From NCBI GenBank assembly GCA_036362985.1, contig JAYGXS010000004.1, positions 38,843,362 through 38,907,361 of the forward strand: a DNA stretch of 64,000 nucleotides, given 5' to 3'. Each line of letters starts with the position of its first letter. Position 1 is the first letter of the stretch. The position numbers and the translations under genes are program-made. The notes under the pieces were generated by a model. It saw only the letters and a list, made by a program, of their open reading frames with translations, made no database searches and was not told the DNA's origin. Below, in pieces: positions 45,668-58,039 of the stretch. This DNA is from Ligula intestinalis. Its lineage: Eukaryota > Platyhelminthes > Cestoda > Diphyllobothriidea > Diphyllobothriidae.

Positions 45668-48600
45668 TTATGGGTTACCGACATTTCTCATAACGCCGTT
45701 GGGTGCCAATACGTACAAATTGGTTCTCGAGCTAACCCGAGATATCGCAATGTAGAGCTGACCATGGGAAAAGCACGATTCTTCCAGGTGAATTCCAGCC
45801 ACCCTGAAGGTTTGACTTTGGGACTTGTTGATGGACATGGCGAAATAAATCTTTACGGGAAATAGAAGTCGTCGGAAATTAAACGGAGTGTCAGATGGCA
45901 CGATAGGAATGCGGGGGATACAAGCAGCCTCTGCTTTTGCACAACCAGTCATAATTCTGGCCTCTATAACGCATGACAACAGTCGCTTGACAATTAGCCT
46001 AGCGCCATTGCAAAGCCATGGTGCATTAATATTTCTCATTGGCATAATTGGCGCGCCAACCTTCAGAACCAGTTTGTGCGATGGAACGTCAGATATTTCC
46101 AAGCTGTTCACGAATTTAACTGGATAATTAACACAGTCGGAAGGATCAAGCGTCGGTTCGAATGATTTGTACAGTTTTTCCTCACCTGAAAGAAGATGGC
46201 TAATTCTGTCGTTAATGGAATTGACGAATTTGTTGGTCGAAGCAAGAATTCCTAGTTTGCATAGCCAGTCTACGTCGGTAAAGTTATTTTGAAGATCAGG
46301 GTAAGCTTTGTCTCTCAGATCTTCGTCACTGCTCAGCAAATTTGCAACCAAACTAATAGGGATGTTTCCGGTAGCATTGCTGTCAATTTTCCCTTCGCCA
46401 ATCTTCAAGATGTTGGTGGGGAATCCGTCGTCTTCATGGGCTCTGTGCAGGAGAACTCTCAGATTGGTCGTGAGTTTTAATGTCTTCTTTGTTGACCATA
46501 GCGGTGAATATTTCAGGCAGAATTTTACCTGATCACCCCCGGTACCCCTTTGTATCACCGGTAGTGTCTGGCGGAAATCACAAGATAAAACCATTGTGAT
46601 GCCATCAAACGGAATATTTTTTTTCCTGTGACATCACGCAGATTTCTGTCTACGGCTTTCAGTGCAATTCTGCTGGCCATAGTACACACGTCCCAAATTA
46701 TAGCTGAGCACCGTTTCAACAATTCAGATGATCCACTACCTCTGCTTATGTGGCGTGTTGCGGTGCCATCATCAGGTAACCTTAGAGGAAGCTTGAAGGT
46801 ACTGTGAGCAGTTCAGCCACCGGGAAGTAACTTCGCTGCTATACCAGCCGATGCAACAGCCAAAACAATTTTGCTTTCTTTGTGCAGTTCAGCCAAAAGC
46901 AGCTGAATGACGAGCGTTTTGTATGTTCCACCGGGCGCAGTCAAAAGTAAACGTGGTCGCCATTACTGCGGTTATAGACAATGTCAATAATAGTGTTGAA
47001 TGCGTGAAGTTGCTTGACCAGCATCCCTGGTTTTTGAAGAGCCACGTATGCTGCCAGCTCTGCAACGTTTTAGCAAAGTTCCCGCTGAATTTCAGTTTGA
47101 AGCTGATTTCCAATTCTCCTGTCAAAAGGAGGAAATCCATACCGTTGAAGTTGCTGTCCACCCATTTCAACCAAGGTGTTTTCAATGTGAACGAGTGCCA
47201 TGTTTTAGATGGCGGCATTGAAGTCTACGGGAAGATGTGAATTTTGTGACTGTAGTTGATGTCGGTTGTATTTCGACATATCATTTCTGTACTTTAACCA
47301 TAGATCATGGGGGCAGTTCAACTCACAACTTCTGATCAACAACGCAAGCGGTCGTCATAATTGAAAATGAGCGTTAGCAATGACAGCTTCAGCAATGGTG
47401 TTCTCCCACTGATTATCATCTTGAAGCAGACCACGCCTCGCACAGGCTTCTCTGTAGGTAGAACGCAGAAAACCGTCAATCGTCCTTAGATCTTCAAACG
47501 ATGTTTGACCTTTAACTTCATGGAGTAGCCATCGTAAGTAGAATCATTCTTGTTGAGAGGGGTAAACAGTGTAAATTCTGCCCATTTTCACATCAAACTT
47601 GATACCCGGATGTCCGTCAACTGGAATACCTACCTTTCGTCGGGCCCACTTGTTTTGATTCCATGTGTAGTATGAGGGGACCTGAATATGCAAAAATGTC
47701 TGGGCAAACGAATCTTGCTGGCACAATTTGAAGAAAACAGTCAAAGTTGTATCTTTAGGATTCTGAAGCTGATCCAAAAGGAATCCTTCCGGAAAGTAAA
47801 TCCGTTGGCCATTTTCCAGGTGGACGCTTAAGTGTTCAATGGCCGGAAAACGGTTAAAGATATCAAAACCAAAGATTCTCCAGAATGTTTCATTGCTGCT
47901 GATGTATCTGCCCATTTCATACTGGGTAATCTCATCATTGTTGTTACGGTGGTTGAGAGAGTACATGGCGGCATCGGATCCTTTGTTGATGTTGTTGCAG
48001 ACATACTTGATGGACTTCGCTGAGTTGCGAAATTCAACGTTGATGTGGGCGTTGAATACTTTTGACATCAAGGGGCAATATGGCACAATCCAACGGTTAT
48101 CAATTACCACACCACCGTTTCGCCTTTCATTGATGACTGCTTCGAATACGCCAATCTCAGGTTGTTGCCTTCTATAGAGAGGTTATCCATCCCCATCAGT
48201 CTGAGTTGCATCTAGAAATCGCTTGGGATATCTCTTGGTACATTTCCCATCCTTCATGCAAGGGCTGTTAGGATTTATCTGACCACATGGGCCATGCACA
48301 ATTTGAGTTTTGATTGTTTCAAATAGGACAAGGTCAACGGATCGGTCCGACAACTCTGCGCACATAAATTTGTCGACATCGGAAGAGTGCAATATTTCCT
48401 TCAGCCAGACCAAAATGTGAGCGTGGGGCAATCCTCTCTTTTGCCACTCAACAGTGTACATGTGACACTGAACATCACCAAAAATTTTGAATTTCGTGAG
48501 GAGTCTCATCATGGTTTTCAACTTAAGCTGGAATAGCCGCGTGGAAAAGTCATAGTGATCCTGTGGCTTTTGACCAGGGTTAACACACTAGTAATTTCAG

Positions 48601-50356
48601 GACACGATGGGTTGCAGGTAAACCTAATGAATAGGTCCGGGCGACCATGATGCCTAACGTAAACCAACGTATCTTGGGTTTTCTCATGCATGTAGCAAGG
48701 AGACCCAGTGTGGCTTGACGGCAAGATGACCAGTTGACCACAACCAGCACCATTACCACAATCAGAAAGGATATTGTCTCTAAGGTGGATGTAGTTGTCT
48801 ACGCGAAGTTTTTTCTGGTGTGTGCGGAAATAGCAAAGGCGTTCTGGTACCATTTTGGCAAACAAATCAACAACCAATTGCAGGAACAACGTTTTGAATC
48901 GAGAAAGTTGGTTGAAAGTTCATTCCCGAATCATAAAGTGATATGAGAAGAAGACTTTACAACTTACTTTTTTATGGGTGCCAATTTGAGGCATACCGAA
49001 GTGATAACCGTCTTCACCATTAACATGCACGAGAGGATATTGTAAGGCGTCGTATGAATGGTGTGTCTCATCTATCCTTTGCAACCTTTCGTCCCTCCTT
49101 TTTAAGACAATATCCCTGTTGCCGTGCTGTGTTTCTAACATAATGACGGCCACCTCGTTGCATGCGGAGGCATTAAATCTTGGTTGATGTTCTCCACGAG
49201 GACGTTTATCGGCATCTATGACAAAAGTGAATTCAATGGTAGCGTGCATCTCCAGGACGGGTTTGATAATGATAACTTAGCTGTTGCGCTGGTGTAGCAA
49301 GTCTTAAAGGGACAGTATTGCATGATGGTTTAAGCCTGGGTACACTCTGGATCGGCTTTGAGTCGGTAGGTTTATGTCTTCTACGAGAATGTAGTAACGA
49401 TCCAATCCGGGGGCAAACCAAGCCTTCCACCTTAAAGGTAGGCATAAATCAAACCTCACAAACAACGTTGGCATCAAAGGAGGTCATTTGAAACGCACTG
49501 TTTTATTTTCTAGTATAAGAAAGAAAATTCTTCGAGTCGTCGATATTATCAGCAAGCAATGTTTGAAGTATTTCTGGTGGTGGGGGAAGTAATTCAGTAG
49601 AACTTTGCCGTTGGAACAGCACATGCCGATCATCTCACCAGTCCATTTTTTCGCCTGACAGTGTCTGCAACCTTCAACCATCTTCCCAATGGAACCAGTT
49701 ACATCTTCCGCATAACCAAGACTTGGGTTGTAACTGAGTGAGGCTTTGTCCCACACTTGAGCATTTATGGAAGCAACCGACGGGCCACAGTCGCCAACCG
49801 TATGCAAATTGGTTGCAAACTGGCGTTTCCAGCATCGTTTGGGCGTTGATTCGCTCTCTGTGATGCTTGCATAGTCAGACGTGCACTTCTACGTCTGGGT
49901 AATTCGTTTTGCCGACGTTGCGAATCTCTTAACCTACCTAGCTCTCTCCTTCGCAGGGTTTGGACCTCGGTTTCTTGGGGGAAGTTAATTTGATGGTGAA
50001 TCGCGTCTTCGCGTCTTCTTTGCAGCATTTGATCTTCGGTTCCTTGAGAGTGTCGATATCGTTGACGCATGGCATTAGTCCCCTGGTGAAGCCGTCTCTC
50101 TGCCTGTGTTTCTTGCGTACGTCTATAAACATTGGCAAGTCTCTTATGTTCCTTCGTTTGAACTTGTGTTCTCGCGGCTGCTCTAATTCCTTTTCTACCT
50201 AAGGAGGTAGAACCTACAAATAGGTTATTATTTTGAACAGAGTAACATAAGGTAGAAAATAAGTAAGTTTACACCGTTACCTTCAGTCATAAGCCTATCA
50301 TCAGTTGTCGAGTTGTTTGTGTTCAGAACATGCCTGACGCCATCATTGTTGTCCAT
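45668..50356 (-). pseudogene. Helitron Rep-helicase (RepHel), with intron and inactivating changes
   Basis: The probable start is ATG at 50,356. Exon 1 (50,356-50,281) joins exon 2 at 50,213 across a 67-bp GT-AG intron, in phase, and the frame runs on through an Arg/Gln-rich N-terminal part. The Helitron-specific N-terminal domain follows (49,807-48,540), then the HUH nuclease: GLPHAHILVW (about 48,430) and the tyrosine motif KYVCNNINKGSD (about 48,008). The usual KYxCKYxxKGxD has a second Tyr that is Asn here. The Pif1-like helicase begins at about 46,935 with Walker A GGTYKTL (usual GGTGKTF), Walker B SCDFRQTLP (about 46,575), and ends SQTFRVAGIHLEESCFSHGQ. Frames shift several times, once in a run of eight A (minus strand) at about 46,620. 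Confidence 0.8.
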
Positions 50357-51130
50357 AATGATAGTTTGTAAGGGTTTGATTGAAAGAGTAGGGATTTATG
50401 TGGTAGGCCATTCAACCTAACCTAAGAGCTAGCCGCATCGTTGTGGAGGGAGGGGGTGGCGGTCTTTCAACCAGCCACGAAAACTTACGCATGAGTAAAG
50501 GGGGAGGCCCAAGGGATAGTAGGTCAAGGGGTTTACGCTCAACCCATTCAGTAGTAACACAGTGGTAAGAGGGAGAGAGGTGTAACGAGATCATGGGCAT
50601 CAGATTCTAGTCACAATTGGGGACCAGCGAAATGGGGTGGGGGGTGAGAGGGGAATGAGTCCGACAATAACTGTCATCCCGTGGTCATCGTCTCAAATTT
50701 TGTTTGGAAGTGTGAGGACGCAAGGTGTCGACCTCTTGAGATGGTGTTGGTGGCGTTTAGATGCTTGGTTTACGGTGAGTGAATTTGAACTAGCTGTGTA
50801 AACACGGTCATAGCCCTTGTTACATCGGCGAAGGGTGACCTTTCAAGCGACCGCGAATACTTAGAAGCGACGACCCCTCCCCTTTCCTCACCCCCGCCCA
50901 CCCCCCTCCCGTGGCGTATTCACATCCGTATTTCACGTCGGGCGTCACCTGAACCCTCACGCGCACGGTAGAATGAGGGAGACACGTAGAGACCACCACG
51001 CACAGTCGACCGAGAACGTGTGCCGATGAAGTGATCGTGGTACTAACATGCGCGCGTCGAAGGTGCACAAGGCATGTCAACCTGAATCCGGCGACCAATG
51101 ATAACGGAGACACACACAGAGACAGTCACC
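50357..51130. other. Probable Helitron 5' region, then GC-rich unassigned sequence
   Basis: Just upstream of the Helitron start the sequence is ordinary. From about 50,440 there are G-rich and C-rich runs with no convincing ORF. The Helitron 5' end (TC next to A) could not be pinned down. Confidence 0.35.
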
Positions 51131-54100
51131 GATTTTAATAAGTATACAGATTCATCTGAGGTTTTATGAAAGAAACTTGTAGATCCTACACAAAAAAGAA
51201 ATGTCACCTTCTAAATTGGACTGTTGGACTGGGCGTTGATGGGTGAGTATTGTTTGGTCAGGTCTGCGGTTTGTATGGACATTTTCGATGGGATTTACTT
51301 TTTGCCCACCAATAGTCCGTCCCACATAATTTAAGATGTGAGACCATCAAACGGTTGACCTCCTTAGATAGTGGTTAACTGAAATACTCTTAAGGGTTTG
51401 AATAGCTTTGGATATAGCTTCAAATATTTTCTCCTATTTGCATCATTTGTTTTACACAGCATTCATTCATGAACTTGTTTAACCGGGTCAACTGATTCGT
51501 ACGCGGCAATATGGTCATCATTCAGAAGCAAACAGACTAAGTGAGATTTTTTAGGAAATTGATAATAGTCTCTTTGTTTGAACCCTCCCATATTTTCCTA
51601 GTATCTTTTTGTCTACCTATTTATCTTTGGAAACTATTTTGTATGACCGATTACTTGCCCAGACCTTTCATACGTATGGAAGGTATACCCTAGAATCACT
51701 GAACTGCCTTGTCTATTTTGCCTAGAGTTTTTACTCTCAAAACCGCTAAGCGATAAGGTGCCTGTCACATTTTGATTTAAAACTGTATCTGAAAGTTTAT
51801 GTGGATAACTGTTTGTGCATTTTTGTTCTTTCAGCCGTGTTTAAACGCGCTTTGCCTCTCACTATTTCCTGCTGCTGGTTTTGGTTCATCTTAATTGTGC
51901 ACATTAACGGAAATAGTTTTATTACCAGATTAACTGTAAACAGTGTCAATTACTCCGACAAATTAGCTGATTTTTAAAAAATTTCGATTCGCAGCTTGTA
52001 CTCCCATTTTCATAGCCATGCTATCTGCATAGTAGTGCTCCTTGTTGTTTAGTGTTTATTTAATCCCATATACAAATACCTTAAGTATGCTTACCTGTAA
52101 ACTGTGCCAGCTTTCAATTTCATATTTGTATGAAAAACCGGATTTGGCAATACGTTTCCGTGGAGAAATACCGGTCTATGACGGAGTTCGATATGTCACA
52201 AAAGCATGTTCGTTCATTCGGTTAGTGCTAAAACAAAATACACTAACAACTTTTACACGTAATTTTGAAAAAATATTTTGCACAAATTCTTAAAAGAGTG
52301 TGAGGAACCCACTTCCTTACTCGTGTTCAAGTTTGTTCAGATTTCGCTCCTGTTTCTTTCCTGACAGTTTTTACCGTAATAAGGCCAATCGAAATCCAGA
52401 TATCGCACAGAGAGAATTACGGTTTGAGAACCGAAACTTCTTATACTCAGGCTTCTAGCAACTCCTTCACCTTAGGACCTACTTGCTGAATAAAGGATCT
52501 CAGTGGATACATAGAAAAGTGTCATCCTGTCACACTCGCCGGTTTAATGTACAACTCATCAAAGCTAATCCATAACCTCTGTTTTATCTCTTGGATGGCT
52601 GGGATTCGCAAGCCCCGGTCAGCATAACCCCGTCAAGAGACGATCATATGCAAGGGGTTGCACTTAAACAAATAATGAGCACTAAAAGTAAATGGTAAAA
52701 TGTTAATGTTGCATTTCCAGAAGATATTTGACAGAAACGACCGTAGCATGTTTATTCAGCAACTTCACGGCTATGTTCTCACCAGAAATTTACGGAAGTT
52801 GATTTGACGGTTGCTGGAAATTTAAACCTGTCTATGCGCTTAAGACACAATTTCAAATGAGTGTTGGCGTATATCGATGTTTTACAACGGTATTCGGTAG
52901 GACCGTCGGAGGAAGTTTCCAACATTGTCCCTATTTGCTAACCTTGAGATTTCAACCCCGTCTGGCGGTTCCGTCTCAACATGGGATGATTTCTTTTGCC
53001 TTTCTTATTGGATTTTCTGGCGGAATCTGACAGAGAATGTTCATCAAGCCTAGTTCTTCCTAAATTGGTGAGTTTGACATAACAGTGCCTCTGTACTCAG
53101 TGTCAAGAGAACGGGGTCATTCCTCTGACAGAATCAAATACTAATGTATGAATTCTTATTTTCTTTAGTTTATTATCATAGCAACATTTAAAGGCTACTT
53201 TGAAGTCTTAAAAGGGCTTTGCCCATGTTTGTAAGCTACTACGCCGCCCCATTGTTAAAACATCCCAATGCCATCCGCCACTTTCTTGTAATTACTCCTT
53301 AAGTTTGCTTGAAGGTGTATTGTACGCCACACAAAGTTTTTGAAAAAGCTCAGAAGCAGAATATCAAGCTAGTTCTTCGCATTTGACATGTAGATCTGGA
53401 GAAAAGAGCGAATTTGACCAAAATTTCCCTTCCCAGATAATGTAGCAAATCGCGAGAATTCCTGAGCTTTCTCACCGTCTGGCCACTGTATCTTGTCGGA
53501 ATACCACCTCTTCAGTCCCTAACCTTTCTAAATGCCTGCTGTGCGCTCGTAGGCCTAACTGAGGTTTACCACTCACGTATATCGTAGCAGTGTAGCAACA
53601 AGCCATTCCGGAATCTCAGTTCTCCTGAAAATGCTCACACGTTTTACCTTTGAAAGAATTGGTGTTCCTCACAAAACGTTTCTTACAGCCAATTGAAAAA
53701 TGACTGCTAACATTATTTATCATTTTGTTGCAATCACTTGGACCACCAGCAGTTTTTTATTCATTCTAAGTTCAAAGAGAATGGAAATACGGTAAAATAT
53801 TAAAATTGCAAATAAATTATAGGCCACTTTGTTGCTACCAAGCAACAATTTTATTTGCAAAAGAATCCTATCTACCTTATGATCTGTCATTCCTTTACGA
53901 TGATAATACAGCAGTAGCATATTTATTGGGCCGTATGCAACGCTCTCTGTGAAACAGGTGCCTTATTCATAAAGTGTGATTATTTAGGTCATAGGCCACC
54001 TGAAACCCCATCCTGTATGGTGTTTGCCTCACGTCGAGGATCGCACTCTACTATGTATACTTCCAAACATCTTAATTCTCTCCGGACATTCAGTCACAGT

Positions 54101-55282
54101 TAAATTTTCGTGCACCCTTTTTCCTGATCTCATTTATGAATCCTAATGCTTCTTTTAGACTTCTACCGAAATAATGATTTTAGGACGAAGAAGGCATTTT
54201 CGCTTCGCCTTTCTACTATATTCGAGCAGCATACAACATTTATCATTTTTCGGAGGTTTTAAGCTTGGTGCTTTTCGGGCATGCATCAGACTGGAGCTTA
54301 TGACATTGAAGTTTGAATTACACTGAGATTGTGTCCTAGTCAAGTAGAGCCTGCTCACACTATTGACGAAAAATGTGTATTTTTTGTTCACGCTTTTATC
54401 CTTCTTTTCACCGGATGTCTTTTTTGAAATCTCTCTCATTCTTCTGTGCCCAGAGTATTTTGAAAACTCATAATTAAGAGCTATTTTGGAAGTATCTCTT
54501 ACTTGTACGGTTGCTTGTGTTGTCTTTGCGTGCAGTGCTTAACTACTTTTACCACTATATCAAGGAACTGCGTTTTGTGAGGTAATTTAAACATAGTTCA
54601 CTTTGTTTGAATTTATCCTGTTTTTTGTTTATTTCCAGAATTCGTCTGATTTCACCAACTGCACTGCGTTAAAGCAAGCGACCTTAGTCACCATAGCGTT
54701 GATTCTGTTTAACCCGTATATTTTTGGAGTTTCAGACTGTACCTTCGTAGGTGTAGGCAGCCACTTGTGAAAATCTGTCAATCCGTTTGGCAGCCAGTTT
54801 ATGTTCGTGTGTGTGCGATTCATGCGTACGTTCAGTCTATCCTATGTTGTTGTAAGGACAGTTTATGCGCGGAACGTGATACACCGCACCAGAATACAGC
54901 AAGCGTTAGAAAGTTCCGATAATTTAAGACACGGTTCCGGTGATCAAACAGCCTTCTACTTCGTAACTTATACATGCATATGGAATGCGTGTATTCATCT
55001 CCATTGCTCCTTCAATATTTCGCCTTTGTGATAGACCATTCATCATTATATCTGGGCCCACTGTATATTTTTCATTACCAGTTATTCTCTTGCACTTTGC
55101 AGATCTGAGGAGCTGCCTGAGAATTGGAACTGTTGCAATTTGACGAAGTCAATGGCCTTTCTTAGCTCCACTGTATCTCGGAAATTTATTTGTCAAGTAT
55201 ACCACTGTCCAAGTTTGTGACAGAGTGAAATAGCGGTTGCACCAACATGCAAATCGCTGTGCGCTGGGTCCCTGGTTAAGCT
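51131..55282. other. No gene or repeat recognised
   Basis: AT-rich sequence with chance frames. The part directly before 55,283 may be the 5' non-coding part of the exon described next. Confidence 0.4.
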
Positions 55283-56119
55283 ATGTGTATTCGGTCGGGG
55301 CATGATGATAATACGGCCTGGCGTGTTGCAAGTCAATATACTGAACCCAACTCACTTTTGTCTGATTCTCAAAGCCTTCAAACTCCATCGTTTGTTCCAG
55401 AAAATAGCGTAAAGTCTTCCACTAAAACGTGTATAACTGACTCAACCGTCAGCTTTCTTAGGGGTCATTCTCGTTCCTGCGTTCGCTCACTGTTATACGT
55501 GGTTTCAGTATTCCTCATCCCGATCTGCGCCCTTCCTCATTTTGTCTCGTCTTCACTCCTAAGTCAGAAGCATCTGCAAGTATCAATGTATTCCAACGAC
55601 GTCCCCTGGGTGACTAATTTTGTGGATTACGGAGGTTTTGTTTTGGATGCGAAACTATTTACTGAACGTCGCAACCGCGTTAAACGGACTGCGTACCCCC
55701 AAAGGCACATACTATCTCGGAACTTAATTTCCTTTGTATGCGACCAGTTACCAGATACCTGTACTCGAGCTGCGTTCTTGCGCTTGCATGGTGTTCATAG
55801 AATGTGCATACACCTACCGTTACTCTACATTCTTCCGCACATCGCTAATCTTTCCGCGCCATATGAAGAACCACTCGACGCTCCCGTTTGCCGAGGCACT
55901 GTTTCCGGAGTCAAATTACGGCCTACGGACGCTCTTTTTCATCAATACCTTCAGAGTCCACAAAAGTGTAAAGCAAGTTTAGAGGCTCTGAATTTGCAAT
56001 TAGAAAGTGTTCTTACCCCGGACTTCCAGAGATTCATGGCGGTACTTTCTCGATCATTTTGTTCGTCATTTGATCGGCCCTCGAACCGGACAGGCGATTT
56101 CGACTGCAGCCAATGCAAG
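55283..56119 (+). CDS. Candidate first coding exon of a host membrane protein with Cys-rich tail
   Basis: There are 279 open codons from ATG 55,283, with an in-frame TAA six bases upstream (55,277-55,279), so this ATG is the natural start. They end exactly in phase 0 at the donor AAG|GTGCGT (56,117-56,125). Codon use and GC content exceed the surroundings. Residues 1-60 are Ser/Thr-rich; residues about 66-92 (SLLYVVSVFLIPICALPHF) form one membrane segment or signal anchor; the rest has spaced Cys (VCDQLPDTC, MCIH, VCRG, KCKAS, SFCSSF, DCSQCK). The ending, with F-RF--L---C then C--CK, recalls the conserved region of NALCN-channel auxiliary factors (NALF/FAM155, nematode NLF-1) just before their YxxWLC motif. 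That is memory-level resemblance only. It could also be a retroelement frame or chance. No following exon is confirmed. Confidence 0.4.
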
Positions 56120-57979
56120 GTGCGTTGTAATCTTTTGCTTCAATTTCTACGGCCTATATCCGTCTTCCTTTGTTATTTGTCTTAATTGTATGAATACTTT
56201 CATTCATGCCTCTGGGGTATGCATTGCTTTTACTTATTTAAGCTGAAGTTTGTTCAATTAAACATAGTGTGCGCCTTTTGGCTGCTATTGCTTTTCCGGC
56301 TTGTTAGTGCTGTGGTGCACTGCATGCTAAAGCAAATTTTAAATAGCCCGAATGCAAAAGACATTAGTAGCTGTTCTCAATATCAGACTCCTCCCTTAGA
56401 TTACTTGGTAATCTTTTGGCCGAGAGTTCGCCCTGTACCCTTGTAGAGTTTTGAGTGCTGTGCTGATAAGCGCTGTACGTTGTCCAAGTTTTATTTTCCC
56501 AAAAAACCTATTTGGAAAGTTTCGCCTTCAGTGTTGCTTGAAACATTTATCATCATGTCTTCTTCACCAGCCGCCGAGTGAACCCCCAATATCAGCACTC
56601 ATGGTGGCAAGTAAAATAAGGAGGGAAACACAACTCTCTGACCTCGGGGATCTCCTAAATTCAGTTGTCATTGTTCTTGCATGCACAGTAGATCTCCTAT
56701 CTCATGAAACGTCAAACAAAATCTCGAAATGTGTTTTTGATTCGAAAGTAAATACATAAGTAGGGTTGTAACACTGATTATCTTACAGCCTTATCTTAAT
56801 GAGCGCGTTTCTGACTCCTTGCTAAAAACATATTCTGAAGAATGCGTACTTACACAGTATGCATTTTTCTCATTTATTTTAAGTGCCCTCGTAAATTCAA
56901 ATCTATTTCCTACAAAACATGCATAAAATTACTTTTTGTTCTACTCGATTGGTAGAAAAGTACGCCTTCTTCACATTTTATATTTAAGCAAAGATAATTT
57001 TTCGGTTTCTAGAAACTTTCTAAATTTTCCGATAATTTTAAACCATACCAGCCGTTGAACATGAATTCAAGGGTTCCAAACTACATGCTGTATAGATTCT
57101 ATCTAATGAAAAGTACATATTTCCATACAGTATGAGAAAGAGGTTACACATTTCTTATAACATTTTGCAGTGGATTTGGATCATGATGTATACTTTATAG
57201 GTAAAATCAATACATTGACGGATACGATATATTATGAATACCCATTTCACTGTCTTCAAAAATCTCATAATTGACAACTTTTTTAAAACCGAAATATGCT
57301 TTTTTTAAGTATAAAAGTTGAAGGAGGCCGAAATTGATATCAAAAGAGTGCAAAAGTATGTTTATGCATGATTTTTAATCAAATATATTTGAATTTACAA
57401 GGACATTGACAGTCAACGAGGAAGTCTATAATACTTAAGTAGCCATTTTTTACAGAATATACTTTTTGCAGGTGTCAGAAACAAGCTCATTGAAAAGCCG
57501 GCATCCAGTCGTGACAGAAATCCCTCCAGATCAAGCTGTACCGCCATCCGTTTTTAAACGCTACTTCAATAATTTGTTAGAATCGAAAACACACTTCAGA
57601 ATTTCGGCTGACATTTAGTGAGCTCGGAAATCTATTGTACAGCAGCTGAACGTGCTATACCATTGCATCATAGGTGAAAGATATTTGTTAAAACAGCAGA
57701 TGTGACTCATAGAATATTTGGCTCGTTACAACTGCGGGATAGTAACATCAATGGTAAAAGTCGAGCAAAAACATAATTACTAGAACAAGAACTTTATTAA
57801 TGTGAACTTTCGGATCCTCGCTCGAATCCGAAGGTATGGCAACTGCATACTGCAACCTTTAGACTGTCAGATAATCATCACACCACGTGAAACTATCCGC
57901 GATGCATTTGGTAGCTGACAATTATGACGGGCATATAGTGGCCCTGCAACTACCTCCAATAAAAACACCTGCACAATCT
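56120..57979. other. Unassigned; possible intron with weak candidate exon at 57,472-57,618
   Basis: 57,472-57,618 is preceded by TTTTTGCAG and stays open for 48 codons in phase 0 to a stop, which would fit as a last exon after 56,119. It has no recognised motif and could be chance. The other frames (86 and 102 codons at 56.2-56.8 kb) show no family features. Confidence 0.2.
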
Positions 57980-58015
57980 CTGATGGTGGCTTCAAGTAAG
58001 AATCCGAAATGTCAG
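57980..58015 (+). ncRNA. Hammerhead-like motif with good helix II
   Basis: CTGATGG (one change from CTGATGA) at 57,980-57,986. Helix II GGCTTC/GAATCC (57,988-57,993 with 58,000-58,005) has five pairs and one mismatch around loop AAGTAA. GAAA is intact at 58,006-58,009, then TGTCAGG and TTTATAAAG, paralleling ACGTCAGG and AATAAAC in the other copies. A weaker relative may lie at 56,600-56,640 (CTCATGGTGGCAAGTAA). Confidence 0.45.
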
Positions 58016-58039
58016 GTTTATAAAGCTCTTGTTCTAGTG

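Larger units (their letters stand above)
44748..50356 (-). mobile_element. Helitron, nearly complete and inactive
   Basis: The 3' terminus on the minus strand is the hairpin GCGAAGCCGGGCTTCCGCG then CTAG, followed by T (plus strand: A at 44,747, CTAG at 44,748-44,751). This is the insertion pattern of Helitrons between A and T. The Rep-helicase ORF lies upstream. The 5' TC end was not found and lies somewhere to the right of 50,356. The element landed at the right end of a CR1-like fragment. Confidence 0.75.

Noticed and set aside
47839..48177. 112-codon plus frame
   Set aside because: It is antisense to the Helitron Rep domain.
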